Numbered from the stretch's first letter, positions 11,971-24,060 are shown. The stretch: 64,000 nt of DNA from Colius striatus (GCF_028858725.1 NC_084769.1:4310001-4374000), one strand, 5' to 3'. The notes: generated by a model from the letters alone, not told the origin. Numbers and translations: made by a program.

Positions 11971-12147
11971 CCCAGTGGTAAAAGCATCAAACCAGAAATC
12001 ATCAGCTCCTTTCTTGCTGTGCTACCTTTACTCCATCTGCAAATTATGCGGGGAGGGAAGGGAGACGGACTGATAATACTTTCTTACCCTTGAGGACGTA
12101 ATTGAGGCTCTAATTCATTAACGCTTGTAAATCACTGTTAAATATCC
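11971..12147 (+). mobile_element. MIR/CORE-type SINE, nearly full length, degraded
   Basis: The order of recognisable blocks matches a sense-oriented MIR-family element. They are the start AGTGGTAAAAGCATC with AAACCAGAAATCATCAG, then a GCTGTGCTACC segment (the tgtgacc region), a CTCCATCTGCAAATTATG block (cf. 'ctcatctgtaaaatg'), a TGATAATACTTTCTTACC block, and the 3' portion with TAATTCATTAACGCTTGTAAATCACTG (cf. 'gttaatgcatgtaaagcgctt'), quoted here in part. The central part is scrambled by small indels. MIR elements are ancient tRNA-derived SINEs spread before amniotes diversified. Divergence is high, so the exact subfamily cannot be named by eye. Confidence 0.62.
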
Positions 12148-15100
12148 AAGTTGCCAAGCAGTTATTGCATATGACTAGGGGGTCCACAGTATAATTTTTC
12201 CCTCCTTCCAGTTCCTCTGAAGGTACTTTATTAAAGATCTCTGAATTTGCAAGTCTCCAGGCTTGTGGAGTCAAGAAGCAGGTAGTGAGAAACTACTGTT
12301 CAGAGTGCTCATCTTCTCTCCACAGCAGATATCTCAGTCATCCCCACATCTAGTGAGTTAATGGTGCCAGAAGCAGCTTCAAGACAGATTCTCCTTGACA
12401 GGTGAGATGCTTATCGTGACTACGTACAGCACAGGGTCCTGGGATGCCTGGCTAGCACAGCACCAGGGATCCTGACTGAAATCTAAACATGCTCGAGACA
12501 GATTTATCTTAAGGACATAAGAGCTTCCCTTTCTCTGATGTACACTGAGCATTCTGTTCCTAAACCTTTTCCATGCCAATGCTAACCTGGAGACAATGCA
12601 GACCAATTTAGTGCTGGCTTTTCATAGTCACCTAAAAGGCCCTTTGAAATGCCACTGGGAAGAGGACTCCTCATTCATTTCCATCTGAGAACACTGAGAC
12701 TGAAAGGCCAGCTGTACCAGCTTTGTACCTCTGCTCTCCATGCTGAGCCATCTCATGAATGCTCCTGGGGAACTGGGCAGCACGTGCCACATCGTGACAT
12801 TTCACCAGCGTGGTGGCATCTGCCGTAAAGCAGCACTGAACATGCAACAACACACACAAAACCCCCACAAAACCAGAATCCTTGTTCCTCTCTCCAACAC
12901 GAGGCTAAAAGTTGCATTTGCATTGCTTTAACCTGCAAAGCACAGCATCACTTATGATGCTTTGTAGACTTATTCCAACAAAGTTTGATGCAGGAGCAGT
13001 GAAGATTGTTCCAGTTACTAAGATAATACCTTTTTTTTTTTTGAACAAACTAAAGTGATGCTCAGATTTACAGCCTGAAAACTAAATTCCAAGAGGAAAG
13101 CCACAGATGGGATCAAAAATCCCCACAGATTATCCTCAAATATTCTGGAGGATTTCTCTTGGGATCCTCAGCATAAACAAACCAAAACTCCACTGTGGCT
13201 ATTCAATAATGAATTTAAAAGGCAGAATATTCTCTGGTTGTATTTTTATGAGTGTACTTTCCCTGTTGGTCACCTGTCTGTATTTAGTGCACATCTTCAC
13301 TGAGACTTGGAGTCTACAAAATACTTTGCATTTTCATGTGAATTTATGTTTAAAACTGCATCATGGGCAAATACTTTGTTGGAGGACTGTTGAGTTAATC
13401 TCTCCATTAGACAGTGAGGGTCCTTCATGATTTAGGACTATTTCTCCCTCACTCCTGTTACCTAACCAGGGCAGCCTCTGTTCCCCATACCACTGGCAGA
13501 CCAAGTCTCTGTTCTCTCTCACCTCTGCCTTCTCTTACCGCCTGTTTATCTCCTAAACAGTTTAAATCCTTCTGTCTGTCCACATGGCCTTCCTGATCCC
13601 CCTCGGGCATCTGTTAGCAAACTGATCCAAAATTCCACTCGTGTTCCTTCGCCTGTGCCAGGTTTCCATACTCTACATCGGGGGAGCAAATTCTAACAGA
13701 GGAGATGTCATCTCAGAGCAATTAACATCTTTTGGGGTTACCCAAGAGCAGCTCCCATCTTTGCAACACCATTCTGCACTTCACCCTTGGGGGTAACTGT
13801 TGTGCCCTAAGCACTTCACAGGTCTCAGTCTTTTGCTATGCTCAGCCAAACTTCTCAACCCTTGTCAGGGTCAAATTCTATCACCTTTGGGATTTCAATC
13901 ATTATTCTCTCCAGTGCCAAACCTTTTCAAAGGAAACAAATACATTGTACAAAAGAGAGAATGAAGAGCAACACCCGGCTTTTGATTTTATTGATATATA
14001 TGAATGTAAACAACTTCAAGGACTGCTGCTTAGTGAAAATGTAATTTATCTGCTCTTTTTTATACATACAATTTCAGACTTTGTGAACATTTTGAATTAG
14101 TTTTTATCTTCAAGAGTAGAAAAGTAAAAGGTATAACACTAGGTTACCTATAACATTTTTTTTACAGATGGAGAAAAATATGCTAATGGACATCACAGCC
14201 TCAGACAACTAACTCAGATTTCTTAAATTAGACAAAGCCTGGTGATGATGACACTACTTATTGCCCGAGCCAAAAACCAAAGTGTGTTTTGCCTGTGATA
14301 TCCAATCCATAATAAATGTTTAAACAACCTATGTGATTTCCAAAGTCCAGGAAACCCTCCCGAGTGAGTTTCATCTCTAGGTGCTTCCTCCACAAGTGAA
14401 GCAAGATCTCCTGTAAATGATTAGCAACAGCTCTCATTTCATTGCCCTCATCTTCTGGTGAGCAGTATGATCTGCTTGCACTGGTGTCAGAGGAAAGCCA
14501 ACCCATAGGAAATGGGCCTGTTGCAGTTTACAATGTCTTTTAGCACGGTAACAGTAAAACCAAGGATAGTTTTTTAAACCAAAGCCCCATTTACATATGT
14601 ATCGATTCCTTTCCCTTTTGTAGTGGTGGTTAATGTAATCTGATAAGCTGCACACTGAATATTTGAACACTATGAAAAGCTGCTTTTTAGGATAAGTGTG
14701 TGATAACTTGGATACCATTAATGCAATTTTAAACTTTTGCAGCACGCCAAAACATCTGACAAATCTTGTACCTTATTTCAAGAGAATCTGGCATTTTTGT
14801 GTGCCGGTTTCTTCAAGTATACATTGCAGATTCACACACTACCAAAGTGCAGCAACCTCTGGCTCAGCACGTATTAACTCTTTCACAGCACAGGACAACG
14901 TGTTACTACATTGCTCTGGAAGTGAAAAATATTGTATCCAATTAAAATTGCATGGCAAATGAACGCAGGCAAAATTTAATTATCCAAATTGGAATTTGTC
15001 TAGGACATAAAGGCTAACACCCATACAGTTTTCTGAAAAGGCATAGTCCCTATAATGGCCATATTTAATATTTTATAGATGACCTAAGGTTAAATCTGCA

Positions 15101-15599
15101 AGATCTGCTGTAGATCAATTATAAACCACTGATGTATCCTTGAAAAGAAAGAAAACAAGTAGTTTTCTAGTAGCGCTGGAGAATGTCACAAAACATCAAA
15201 GACCTTGCCCTTTTCCTGATAATATAGAAATCAGGCACTGATGGAAAAAAGCTCTCACGATCACCAAGTAATGAAACAATAATGAGCATGGCAGTTGTCT
15301 TCTCTTGCTACCTCATTACAATACAGCATATTGTGGTGTGCTTGCCGACATTTGAGAGAAAGGGAAAAAGGCTGACATGTCTACCAATAACATTTTTGGG
15401 TAGAAAAAAACCTAATTAAAGGAAGACTATTTTACTTCCCCTTGAGAATTATAATCTTCCCCCCAAAAATGGCATTTTTTGTGTTAAACATCCGTGGATC
15501 TGGTTGTTAGCTGAGCCACATCACCAGAGGTTGACTTGCTTAATTGTTAAAGTCATCACAAATTAACCCAAGAAAAGATGGTCCAATATATCTTTACTC
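12148..15599. other. Non-coding stretch, no gene recognised
   Basis: I find no exon, RNA gene or clear repeat beyond short homopolymers (T run at 13031-13042). The 122-codon plus frame at 13732-14100 and the overlapping minus frames near 12671-12938 have no domain. An AT-rich block at about 14960-15130 contains CCATATTTAATATTTTATAG, which resembles adjacent SRF-like and MEF2-like words, but AT-richness makes this weak. Confidence 0.7.
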
Positions 15600-16260
15600 A
15601 TATAATTTCATGACAAGAACTCTTTTTGTCTTCAGGAAATGCACGAGACAGATTTTGTTACCTGTGTCCTACTCACCTTGAATTTAACATTGTTTTTCAA
15701 AGGTCTGCTGAATTCAGCAAAGAGGAAATCATGACACTCACTCATAGAGAAGTTCACACGAAAGAGTTAATGCACTTGCAGCCACTAGACACAAACACGA
15801 ATCTTTGCAAGTCCTGCTGTAATGCGGCTCCCCTGATTGCCTCAAAAAGACAAATTTCTGTTACAACACGGAAACATTATAAACTAAATTCACCAGAGTC
15901 CCGTTGTGCCTTAGCTAGAGAATATGATTCCTGTATTAAGTGCTTTTAATTTCAGTGCTTGGGAGCTGGTTTAAAACCATCTGCTAATTTGCAGCGCTGT
16001 AACAGTCGCGGTCTCGTTGTTGCAATCAGAGGCAGAACTTCTTTAATGTGTCTCTGCTCATTCCACTTTGCTCAGCAATACGCCTAGGCAGCTCTCCACC
16101 TGTCCTAGCAAATAAATCAGCTCTGTGAAGCCTCTGACAGGTGGATTTGTCAAGCCTTGATATACTCCTGATATGATTTATATCCTCCCGTGACAGGTGA
16201 TGCTCAACCTGGTTTTACTTCCAGTCCTCCCAACCCATCTGTCCTGTCTGCCAGGGTCAC
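15600..16260. promoter_or_regulatory. Candidate conserved regulatory element with clustered TGACAGGTG sites
   Basis: Seen: the 8-mer GACAGGTG occurs at 16136-16143 and 16192-16199, and as its complement CACCTGTC at 16097-16104. That is three copies in 103 bases, each combining a TALE (MEIS/TGIF-like TGACAG) half-site with an E-box (CAGGTG). The left part contains TAAGTGCTTTTAATTTCAG, GTCGCGGTCTCG (three CpG) and repeated AGTGCTT words. An open frame of 107 codons (15626-15949, plus) crosses the block but has no recognisable domain. Inference: an enhancer or silencer read by MEIS/TGIF or ZEB/SNAI/E-protein factors. The CR1 tail at 16310 marks its right edge. Confidence 0.38.
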
Positions 16261-16309
16261 CATCATCGTCCTCCATTGCACCAACATGCTCTTGGGATGC
16301 TGACACAGC

Positions 16310-16389
16310 CTTAGGTTAATGGTTGGACTTGATGTTCTTAAAGATCTTTTCCAACCTAAATGATTCTATGTTTCTAAGATTCTGGGATT
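16310..16389 (+). mobile_element. CR1 LINE 3' tail fragment
   Basis: A short plus-strand CR1 tail: TTAATGGTTGGACTTGATG, then a TTAAAGATCTTTTCCAACC segment, and terminal GATTCTATG-like units decaying into TTTCTAAGATTCTGGGATTC. Only the last ~80 bases are recognisable, and the 5' boundary is approximate. The wording differs from the 3785 copy, so it belongs to another CR1 subfamily. Confidence 0.88.
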
Positions 16390-17589
16390 CAAAACTGTGA
16401 ATAGACTCAGTGTATCCTGGCAAAATATGTTTGGTGGCACAGGACCATGTGCTCAGCATCATCCCTGCCACCACCACTCGCTGCAGCTGGAAGCATTGCA
16501 GAGCAGAATGCACAGGCCTACCTTTCTCATGGCCAACTTGCAAAAATAGCAGACGGTTGTCCTAGGTCCTGACCACAACAAAATACTTGAAAAACATCCA
16601 ATTGACCAAATATTGAAAAACTTCCTGTGGGGAACATCAAAGAAATTTCAAGCGGATGTGGTCCCCTGCTCCTCAGCATCACATTAACTAAAAAAATGTC
16701 CCAGCATTGTTGAAGGTTACATGATGTAATCTGGCACAAGGTGCTAAATACTGAAGGCTTGGGGGGGGGGGGGGGGGTGGGAAATGAATCTTCAAGTTCA
16801 GTACTCGGTAGTAGATATTTCACCAGAATTTATGACAGTGGGTGGAAGTAGGGTAGATCACAGTGACCTGCAAACCATAAACTTGTAGGTATACTTTTTT
16901 CCTGTGGGAGTGAGTTATTTTCAGGTAGTTTAACATATCTCTGATTGTAATTACTACACAGACCAAGATCAGTCTGAACATTTGACCTAAGTATCTCCAT
17001 TTCTTTGTTTGAGAACAGATTTACTTGAGGCTGGAGCAATGTGTGAGAGGAGCTCATCTCCACTGCTGGGAACAAAAATGGAATGTTAATTAATTACTCT
17101 TAAAAAAAAAAATCTTACTGTTGTATCAGAATCCTGAAGTTTGTCAGGAAATGCTTTTTAAAAATGCAACTTTAAAATAAGAGAAGAAGAAAGGAAGGAA
17201 AAGAAATTATTCTTCTTCAAATTGCAACTGGCATAAAATATTACCCCAAAAGACCCGGGCTGATTTCTTTATAAATGAACAGAACGTTGGAACCATGGCA
17301 AAGGCAAATTGGCCTACAAGAAAACTGACAGCTTTATAGCCCCTGCCTCTGATTGAAATGTTGGGAAATCTCTTGGCAATTCTCCCAGACATCCAGGTAG
17401 AACAGTGAGTTCACTGATTATGTTAACTAAAACAATCTGCCTTTGCACATACGCACCTCAAGCCTAGCCAAGTGTGAAGGCTTATCAACATGCCAGACCA
17501 AGAAAAAGACCTATTTACCTGTTGAGAGCAGCTAAATGACAGGACTCTGCAAAACAATCCAGGGAGATAAGCGTGCAGAGCTCTTCTTT
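16390..17589. other. Non-coding stretch
   Basis: No gene is recognised. The main feature is a G17 homopolymer at 16761-16777. Minus-strand frames at 16316-16543 and 16527-16823 are short and cross the G tract (poly-proline), with no domain. Confidence 0.7.
16761..16777 (+). repeat. Poly-G tract (17 G)
   Basis: An uninterrupted run of 17 G residues followed by TGGG. It could form a G-quadruplex on the plus strand. Its length in the assembly should be treated as approximate. Confidence 0.95.
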
Positions 17590-17960
17590 ATTTATTTCTT
17601 TTTTAATATATAGCCTAAACGAAGGCAACGATCCCTCGGCAGGACTGCGTGGGTGTTAAACCAGAGCACAGTTCCAACCCATGTGTTATAACATGGGTAG
17701 TAATCATTAATAGGAAGAAACATCATCCTAAGGGGTATGGTATTAAAGAACATACTGGTAGGGAGAATCAAGTTATTCCTGGGAGAAAGAAACTCAATGT
17801 AGCCCTCATTCGTTATCTTTTCGGGTCGCCACAGCATAGAGTAATCGTCACCAGGATACAGGCGTCCTGCTCGAGGGGCAAAGATGGGACTTGTTTATGC
17901 TTTCTAAGGGGAGAAAAGAAACGAGAGCCATAATAAACCTAAACAATAAAGATTACAAAA
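17590..17960. promoter_or_regulatory. Candidate conserved regulatory element with inverted repeat
   Basis: Seen: 11 CpG dinucleotides in about 380 bases (about 29 per kb) in AT-rich DNA. An inverted repeat, ACCCATGT (17677-17684) and ACATGGGT (17691-17698) around GTTATA, overlaps the palindrome TGTTATAACA. GTAATCATTAATAGG, a homeodomain-like word, follows directly. Opposed open frames (17592-17837 minus, 17649-17933 plus) have no recognisable domain. Inference: constrained non-coding sequence. It could instead be an unrecognised exon of a non-coding RNA. Confidence 0.32.
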
Positions 17961-19788
17961 AGAAACAATGCTGTTAAGGGGCAATCTTTTGAGGTGAATG
18001 CATAGCTGAATGTTATTTTAAACAGCACATAACCCAGGGAATTATGATGTTGTTTACACAGGCCTGTCTCTTGGAATCTGTATATGTTTAGAGTTTGGTT
18101 TGTTATATGTCTTGGTTAAGCTCTCCAATATGTCTGTCTTCTGAAAAAGAATTCTATGCTGCGCTAAAAGTTAGCTCCAGCAAGTTAAAAATACAGAGAA
18201 AGTACCTTAAGTAATGTCCCTTTCCCCAGAGATGCCCTTGGTAGCAGTCAGTAATGCAATCAGATATCTAGGGTTATTTCGGTTGCCTGCCAAAACATCA
18301 CTCATGTCTATTAAAGCATCCTGAAAAACACCATTACATCAATTCCAGCAACGGCATAATTATTCTTCTTTCTGGAATGTCTTCTGAAGTGAGTCACCCT
18401 GCCAGCGTGGGATTTCTCTGGAAAGAGGCTGTAGGAATGTCCCAGAGGCTGTGGGGTGGAGTGGGGGGCCGACAGCAAGTTGCTCTCATCCCAACGCTCA
18501 GAGGATACCCAGGACGGCGGCTGGATGCACGACCTGGAGACACTCCTCCAGCCGTTTAGATGTCACCCCCATTCCCAAAGACATGGAGCCCCAACGTGTT
18601 TCTTCTGCACTTATATACTGAGTTTTAAAAAAACACGTTTTTGCAATGGCAAATCAAAGCAAAGCTCTGACAAGTACATCTCCGCTGAATAACTTGGCTT
18701 TCTCCTTAAAAACGCAGGCAGAGAGCTTCTAGGAAGCAGAAGACATTATAGTAGTTTATATATTAACAAGCAAGTCTATGCACTGTAAGTCATTCAGACA
18801 GCAGATCCACACACAGATCTCCACATAGGTAATGCAGACCCTACCTCCTTAAGTCCACAGTAGTATGGCTACCACTGGGATCATACTTTGTGCATCTTTA
18901 AGAACAGAAGGATTATTACGGTCCTATATTTTGGGGGTTAACAAAAATATGTAGGAAATCTGTGTGAGAAGTTCTGGCTTTGATTATGTTACTGCAAATT
19001 CCAGCTTCTTTGATGTCAGTGGATCATCTAGCTGAACATTCACACGATAGAGGAGAATTTAGCCCTCTGCCTTCTGCTTTAATCTTTCTAACAGAAAAGT
19101 TTGACTTGATGATATTCTGCTTCATTGCAGGAGTAATACTGGCTAGAATAATGCACTGTTAATTTTGTATTTTAGAAGAATAAAGAGCATTTGATATTAT
19201 CACTAAATAGGCAACTGGATCAAAAGTCATCTATAAAAGAACTATATGTAAGTGATTTTTACTAGGAATGCAGAAATTAGCAAGGGCCATTTTACAGTGT
19301 TGCACTGTATGAATATCCAAACTGTTCTTATCTAGTTCCACGAAGCTGTGGCAATGTTAACAGTCTTGTGGTGAACATTTAGCCTCATTGAAATAGATCA
19401 ACTTCTCAGCAACTTCAAAATGTGTGCCTTTCAAGCTATCTTCTGCTTGCTAAACATCACAGAGTCAACATCAATCAGAAAATAAACCCTATACTCAGCT
19501 TTCGAATAGATCCTAATGTCACAATTGAAATGACAATATGGGAAAAGCTCTGGAAACAGAACCTTTGAGCATCCTTACACAAGGAAAAGAATATAATCAA
19601 AATGAATAGTCATTTGCATTTTTTTTCTAGGCATGAGGACAAATGTGACGTTCATTTGCTACGGGGGTGCCTGGTTATTAGAAAAAAAAGTCCTTCTAAA
19701 ATTTCACTCCTACATTCAAGAAAGATTTGTTAACAAACTGAGAAGAGAAATCTGGGGGGGAAAGTGTGCTTTCATTGGAAGATTAATA
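17961..19788. other. Non-coding stretch
   Basis: No gene or repeat is recognised. A slightly G+C-richer patch at 18380-18560 gives short open frames on the plus strand without domain content. The block at about 18190-18360 is complex and repeat-free but has no distinguishing feature. Confidence 0.68.
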
Positions 19789-20005
19789 TAGAATCACAGA
19801 ATCATTTTGGTTGGTAAAAACCTTTCAGATCATCTAGTCCAACTGTTAACCCAGCACTATCACAGTCACACTAAACCATGTCCCTCAGCCCCACAGCTAC
19901 ATGGCTTTGGAATCCTTCCAGGGATGGGGACTCCACCACAGCCCTGGGCAGCCTATGCCAGGGCTGGACAACCCTTTTGGTGAGAAAACTGTTCCTAATA
20001 TTAAC
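19789..20005 (-). mobile_element. CR1 LINE 3' end fragment, antisense
   Basis: Read on the plus strand, it starts with the reversed CR1 terminus ATAGAATCACAGAATCATTT, then GGTTGGTAAAAACC, CAGATCATCTAGTCCAAC, a CATGTCCCTCAGCCCCAC stretch, CTTCCAGGGATGGGGACTCC and GCCCTGGGCAGCC. It fades after GTTCCTAATATTAACAGGG. This is the standard order of an antisense CR1 3' region. The ORF2 end is present as the reversed 'ggcaggctgcccagg'-type segment, with frame lost. Several shadow frames at 19901-20086 come from this element. Confidence 0.93.
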
Positions 20006-22682
20006 AGGGTAACTTCATTAAAGAAGCAGTCAAGCTGGAATGTCACCGCTTTGCACATGAGGACACTGACATTTCACAGGAAGTAAATACACAAGACTTA
20101 CAGGCCTCCTCTGCAAACAGAGAAGATGCTATTAAAAGTTGATATTTTGGGGGCCTTAGCATATAGAGAGTGCTATCAGTCTGAATATGTATGCTGCCCT
20201 GAGACCTGTATCTGAGAGTGCAACAAAAAGCTGTACTAGAGGATGTGGAGAAGGAAGCTGGTATGGGTGCTGATGGGAAAAATACATCTTCCACTGGAAG
20301 CCTGAAGTACCTCCTTCTGCATTCTCTCGTATTGGTTGCATCACTTCTGTCCTCCTCAAAAGCCTTTTGCCAGGGCCAGAGCTGTGAGGCTAAATCTGTC
20401 CCATACACAGAGAACAAACTCTCCCCATAAAAGAGCTTGCTGGACTAAACCTTGCTCCACCAAACTTCGCCCATCATCTCCCTACAAGGAGGAAAGTCAC
20501 AAACAGGCCATCAGCAGGTCCAAGCTTGGCCTGTTCGTTATAAAACAAGCCGTAAGAGGTGTGAATGTGATTAGATCTGTTTTATCAATGAAGGATATGG
20601 AGGCAGAGAAGCATGGAAAATTTTCATACTTTTCAGCAGGATATTTCCATGCATTTGGCATTTATCACAATTTAATCTGTTTTATGTTTTCTTGATTATT
20701 TATTGCAAAATGAGATAGATACTTTGAACAAAGCCAGGGCAGGACACAAGTCAATACCCAGCAGCAACAAATATTTAGAGGCAACAGATTTGTAATAATT
20801 AGATGGAGACAAGGGATGATGAATTGGTAAATCTGAAAGTCTTTACAAACTCTGAAAATCTCAGATGAGCGTTTAATCCAACAACTATCTTCTTAAGAAA
20901 TACAATCACGGAAACTCCTGCCGAAAAAAAATCCTTCCTGTAATCCTACCTTTATCTCATCCACAAATATACATTTTCTATATAAAGACAAGATCCCTCT
21001 TAAAAGGTCAGCATTTATAGTTGGCTACCAAACACACCAACATGCCCACGCAACCATATCACAACCATTCAAGCTCTTTATCATATCTATTTTATAACCT
21101 ACAGACACTTCTACAGCAAACAAGGGAAATTCTCCCATTTCTACATATCAGACATATGTTTCTTCACGTGCCAACTTCAACTTCTCTTTCTTACAGGTTA
21201 CACACAGCTTAGATCCCCTTTTAGCTGAACGTATACTGAACTTATTAAAGATGAAGTGAACAGGCATTTCCTCAGAGTGCTACCTCACACACGGGACAGC
21301 TTAATGGCTTTGCAATTAATATATGCATAAGTACAACCTGCATTAGTGATGGTAAAAGGCAAGTTGCCTACTTGATTACACAATTAAACAATACCAAGGT
21401 TCTTGTGTCCAGAGCAAGCATGCAATATACCTGTTCAGAGGAGGTATATGGTATGAACCTATACATAGGCCGTTCAACACAAGACTAAGCTTGCTCTGAT
21501 GTGATTCTTCTTCTTTTTTTTCCAAGCTATGGAAAGCACCTGGTTTCATCTCTCCTGGTGATAAGCAGCGATTTTAAAATGGTGTCACACCAAATCACGC
21601 TAAAAACAGCAGAAAGCCTGTCCGAGGAGCTATCTGAAAATAAAAACAATCTTTTATTTTCAGAAAAAAAAAGAGGCCATCTTATCTGAACACATTACAG
21701 AGAAGTGCTGCAGGATGGCAATGAGGCCTCAGAAAGGGAAATCCAAGGAACTATTGCTTTATAGAAACTGAGGATATGTATTCTTGCATTAGAGGAATGA
21801 ATATATGTTAAAAAATCCTGAGGAGGTTTGGGAGACGAGGCAGGGCTTTTGAAGCAAAGTCTTTATATAAATTCTAAGTCTGTAGTTTAGTGGAAATGCC
21901 AAAGCCTATAAAACTAGCAGGAGATGAGGAAAAGGGGGGAATCCATATAGATATGAAACGAGCAGATACAGACCCATTTCATACAGTTCAGTAGGCAGGC
22001 TTACATGAACTTAATAGTGACAATTGTTTTAAATTGATTCAAATAACAAATACACATTTCAGAGATTATGAAGTTTTGCACTGCATTTTTCTTTTTATCT
22101 TTCAAAGAAAACAATGCTAATAGTTTCCTTTTTCCTACGCTCAATGACTATTTACTACTTTCTTGATGTGGACTTTCAAAATACAAAGAAGGTTTGGCAA
22201 GTTTTCAAAGTCTTTCTTCAAAGTCAGCTCTTAAGTACTTTTTATGAAAACATGAAGAATACTTACTACGGAGAATTGATAATGTACTGCCTTCGTTATT
22301 TGTATATGAAATGCTGTCAGATAAATGCACATGGATTCATTTGTTTGGACCTTCTCCGTTAACCTTCTGTATGAAATTGATTTCAATTGATCACAAGAGT
22401 CAGGAACGTAACAATTGCTTTCAACCAAAAGCAGCTCCAGACATTACAGACCCAAGTTTCAAAGAAAAAAAAAAGTTACTGTACTTGCAAGTTGAGAGTC
22501 AAACTTGGCAGTTCTTCCAAATAGAGTGGTCAGAAGAAGAAAAATAAAAACAAACAGCCTTCCAAGGTTTTTTTCTCTTCAGTTGCCATACAAAATAATG
22601 GTACAAGTATGTCACAACCCTTCTGGAAAGTTATTCATGAAGACATAAGCAAAGCGCCTTAAATGCTTTGTTGCTGGATAGC

Positions 22683-22740
22683 TAACATTTGTATAGCATT
22701 TTGAGAGTTTAAGGAACTTTATAAAGTTGTCAGCTTGCTT
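22683..22740 (-). mobile_element. Possible MIR/CORE-SINE 3' remnant, antisense
   Basis: AACATTTGTATAGCATTTTG followed by AAGGAACTTTATAAAG resembles the reversed tail of amniote CORE-SINEs ('atttatatagcgcttt...ctttacaaa'). Only about 55 bases match by eye, and no core region follows. Confidence 0.33.
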
Positions 22741-22914
22741 CTGCTGCACTGAGCTAAACTTAAAAATGGACAGGAAATAAAGCAACCTACTCCAAGACAA
22801 ATCTAAGTGGTCGGATCATTTGTAGCCAATCACATAGATCTGTTTATTTCAGAGATGAACTGAACTGGGGGATAAATTGGGAGGTGATTTGTAAGATGAT
22901 GCAAATCAAATTGT

Positions 22915-22954
22915 GTAAGTAGGCGTAAGTGGATGTGAGTGAGTGTGAGAGCTA
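22915..22954 (+). repeat. Four imperfect 10-base units with GTRAGT core
   Basis: The units begin GTAAGT (22915), GTAAGT (22925), GTGAGT (22935) and GTGAGA (22945), exactly 10 bases apart. Each resembles a splice-donor word, but no exon is recognised upstream, so this is read as a short degenerate tandem repeat. Confidence 0.7.
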
Positions 22955-24060
22955 GGGCTGGTGATGCTTGCATACCAAGGGGCCTGAAGAAGGTACCCAC
23001 CAAGTCAAGGAGAGGAGCAGCCCTTAGGGTGATGGGTATGGCTTCTTCTGGATCTGAAACAGCAGCACCCATCCTCCACACTCTTTGTTGACCATCCTGC
23101 CAGCAGAAGAGGGTGCATGTGAACATCCCCCGGCCCAACTCAGAAATACCCAGGTGAGTCGGTTCAAAGGCTTTCTGTGAGTAGGGCAGCAGAGCTCAGG
23201 TTGCTTTGGTGGAAGTGTATAATGAGCATCTACACCACTTCTTACCTCTGCGGAGCCCTGTGAGCAGTGATGACAAGCAGGACCACTTTTAACTGGCAAA
23301 GTAGTTTTCCAAAAGAACATGTCTATGCTTTTACCCCAGTTCTGGGCCTTTCCCTGATTATGTCCAGAAATTACACCGTGGCCTTCATTTTTTTCCCTAT
23401 CCCTAATGTCCCTATTCCTCCAATTTCCTGTCTCCGGTGCTGACATCTCTTTGTTCATCTCCCATCTTTTCTCTGTCTTGTCTATTTAGACCATAAATTG
23501 TTTGATAAAGGGACCATGACTTAATAGGTGTTTGCACTACATCTGGCACCATTTGGTCTTAATCTCATCTGGGACATGAAGTCTCTACTATTAAGCGAAT
23601 AATTAATAATGATTAGGTCCTAAAGCAGCAATGTGAAACTCCACTAACCTTACCTACTGCTCCTATCACTCTTCTGTTTCTTCCAATGCCTGCTGGCTTC
23701 AGCAGGGATTACTCTCGAGCCACGTCGACCGAGGGGCAGCCAGTTCAGTAGCCCACTGGATATTTCCCCTTTTGGAAAAAGGAAAGTTAAACTGGAAATT
23801 ACACTAAATGCGAGTGCAAGGTCTTACAACAACTTATAATGTATTCTTGTGACAGGGCTGTGCTATGCATAATATAAACAGCTGTGTGTAAGGGAGATCG
23901 CTGCTCTGTTTCAGGAAGTAATAGCTAAAGAAGCATTTATTTCTGACAATTAATGGACATAAAAGCCTATGTATTATCTAAAGAGAAGAAGATTAAAGGA
24001 GGGAAGTAGCTTACACTATTGGATTGGCTGCACCAAAACAAATAACCTCACAACTTCATT

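Noticed and set aside
14158-14225. MIR-like phrase with TTTACAGATGGAGAAAAA
   Set aside because: Only the 'ttttacagatg' block is recognisable and the following sequence does not match; likely coincidence.
15626-15949. 107-codon plus-strand frame with Cys pairs (zinc-finger-like look)
   Set aside because: Cys and His spacing does not fit C2H2, RING or other zinc-binding patterns. It sits in a candidate regulatory element.
19901-20430. Several frames on both strands around 20.0-20.4 kb
   Set aside because: The left part lies in an antisense CR1 fragment and the rest are overlapping registers without a domain.
23024-23458. 144-codon minus-strand frame
   Set aside because: Composition is mixed without a domain, and its 5' part is Asn/Arg/Asp-rich by chance. 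No exon boundaries are evident.
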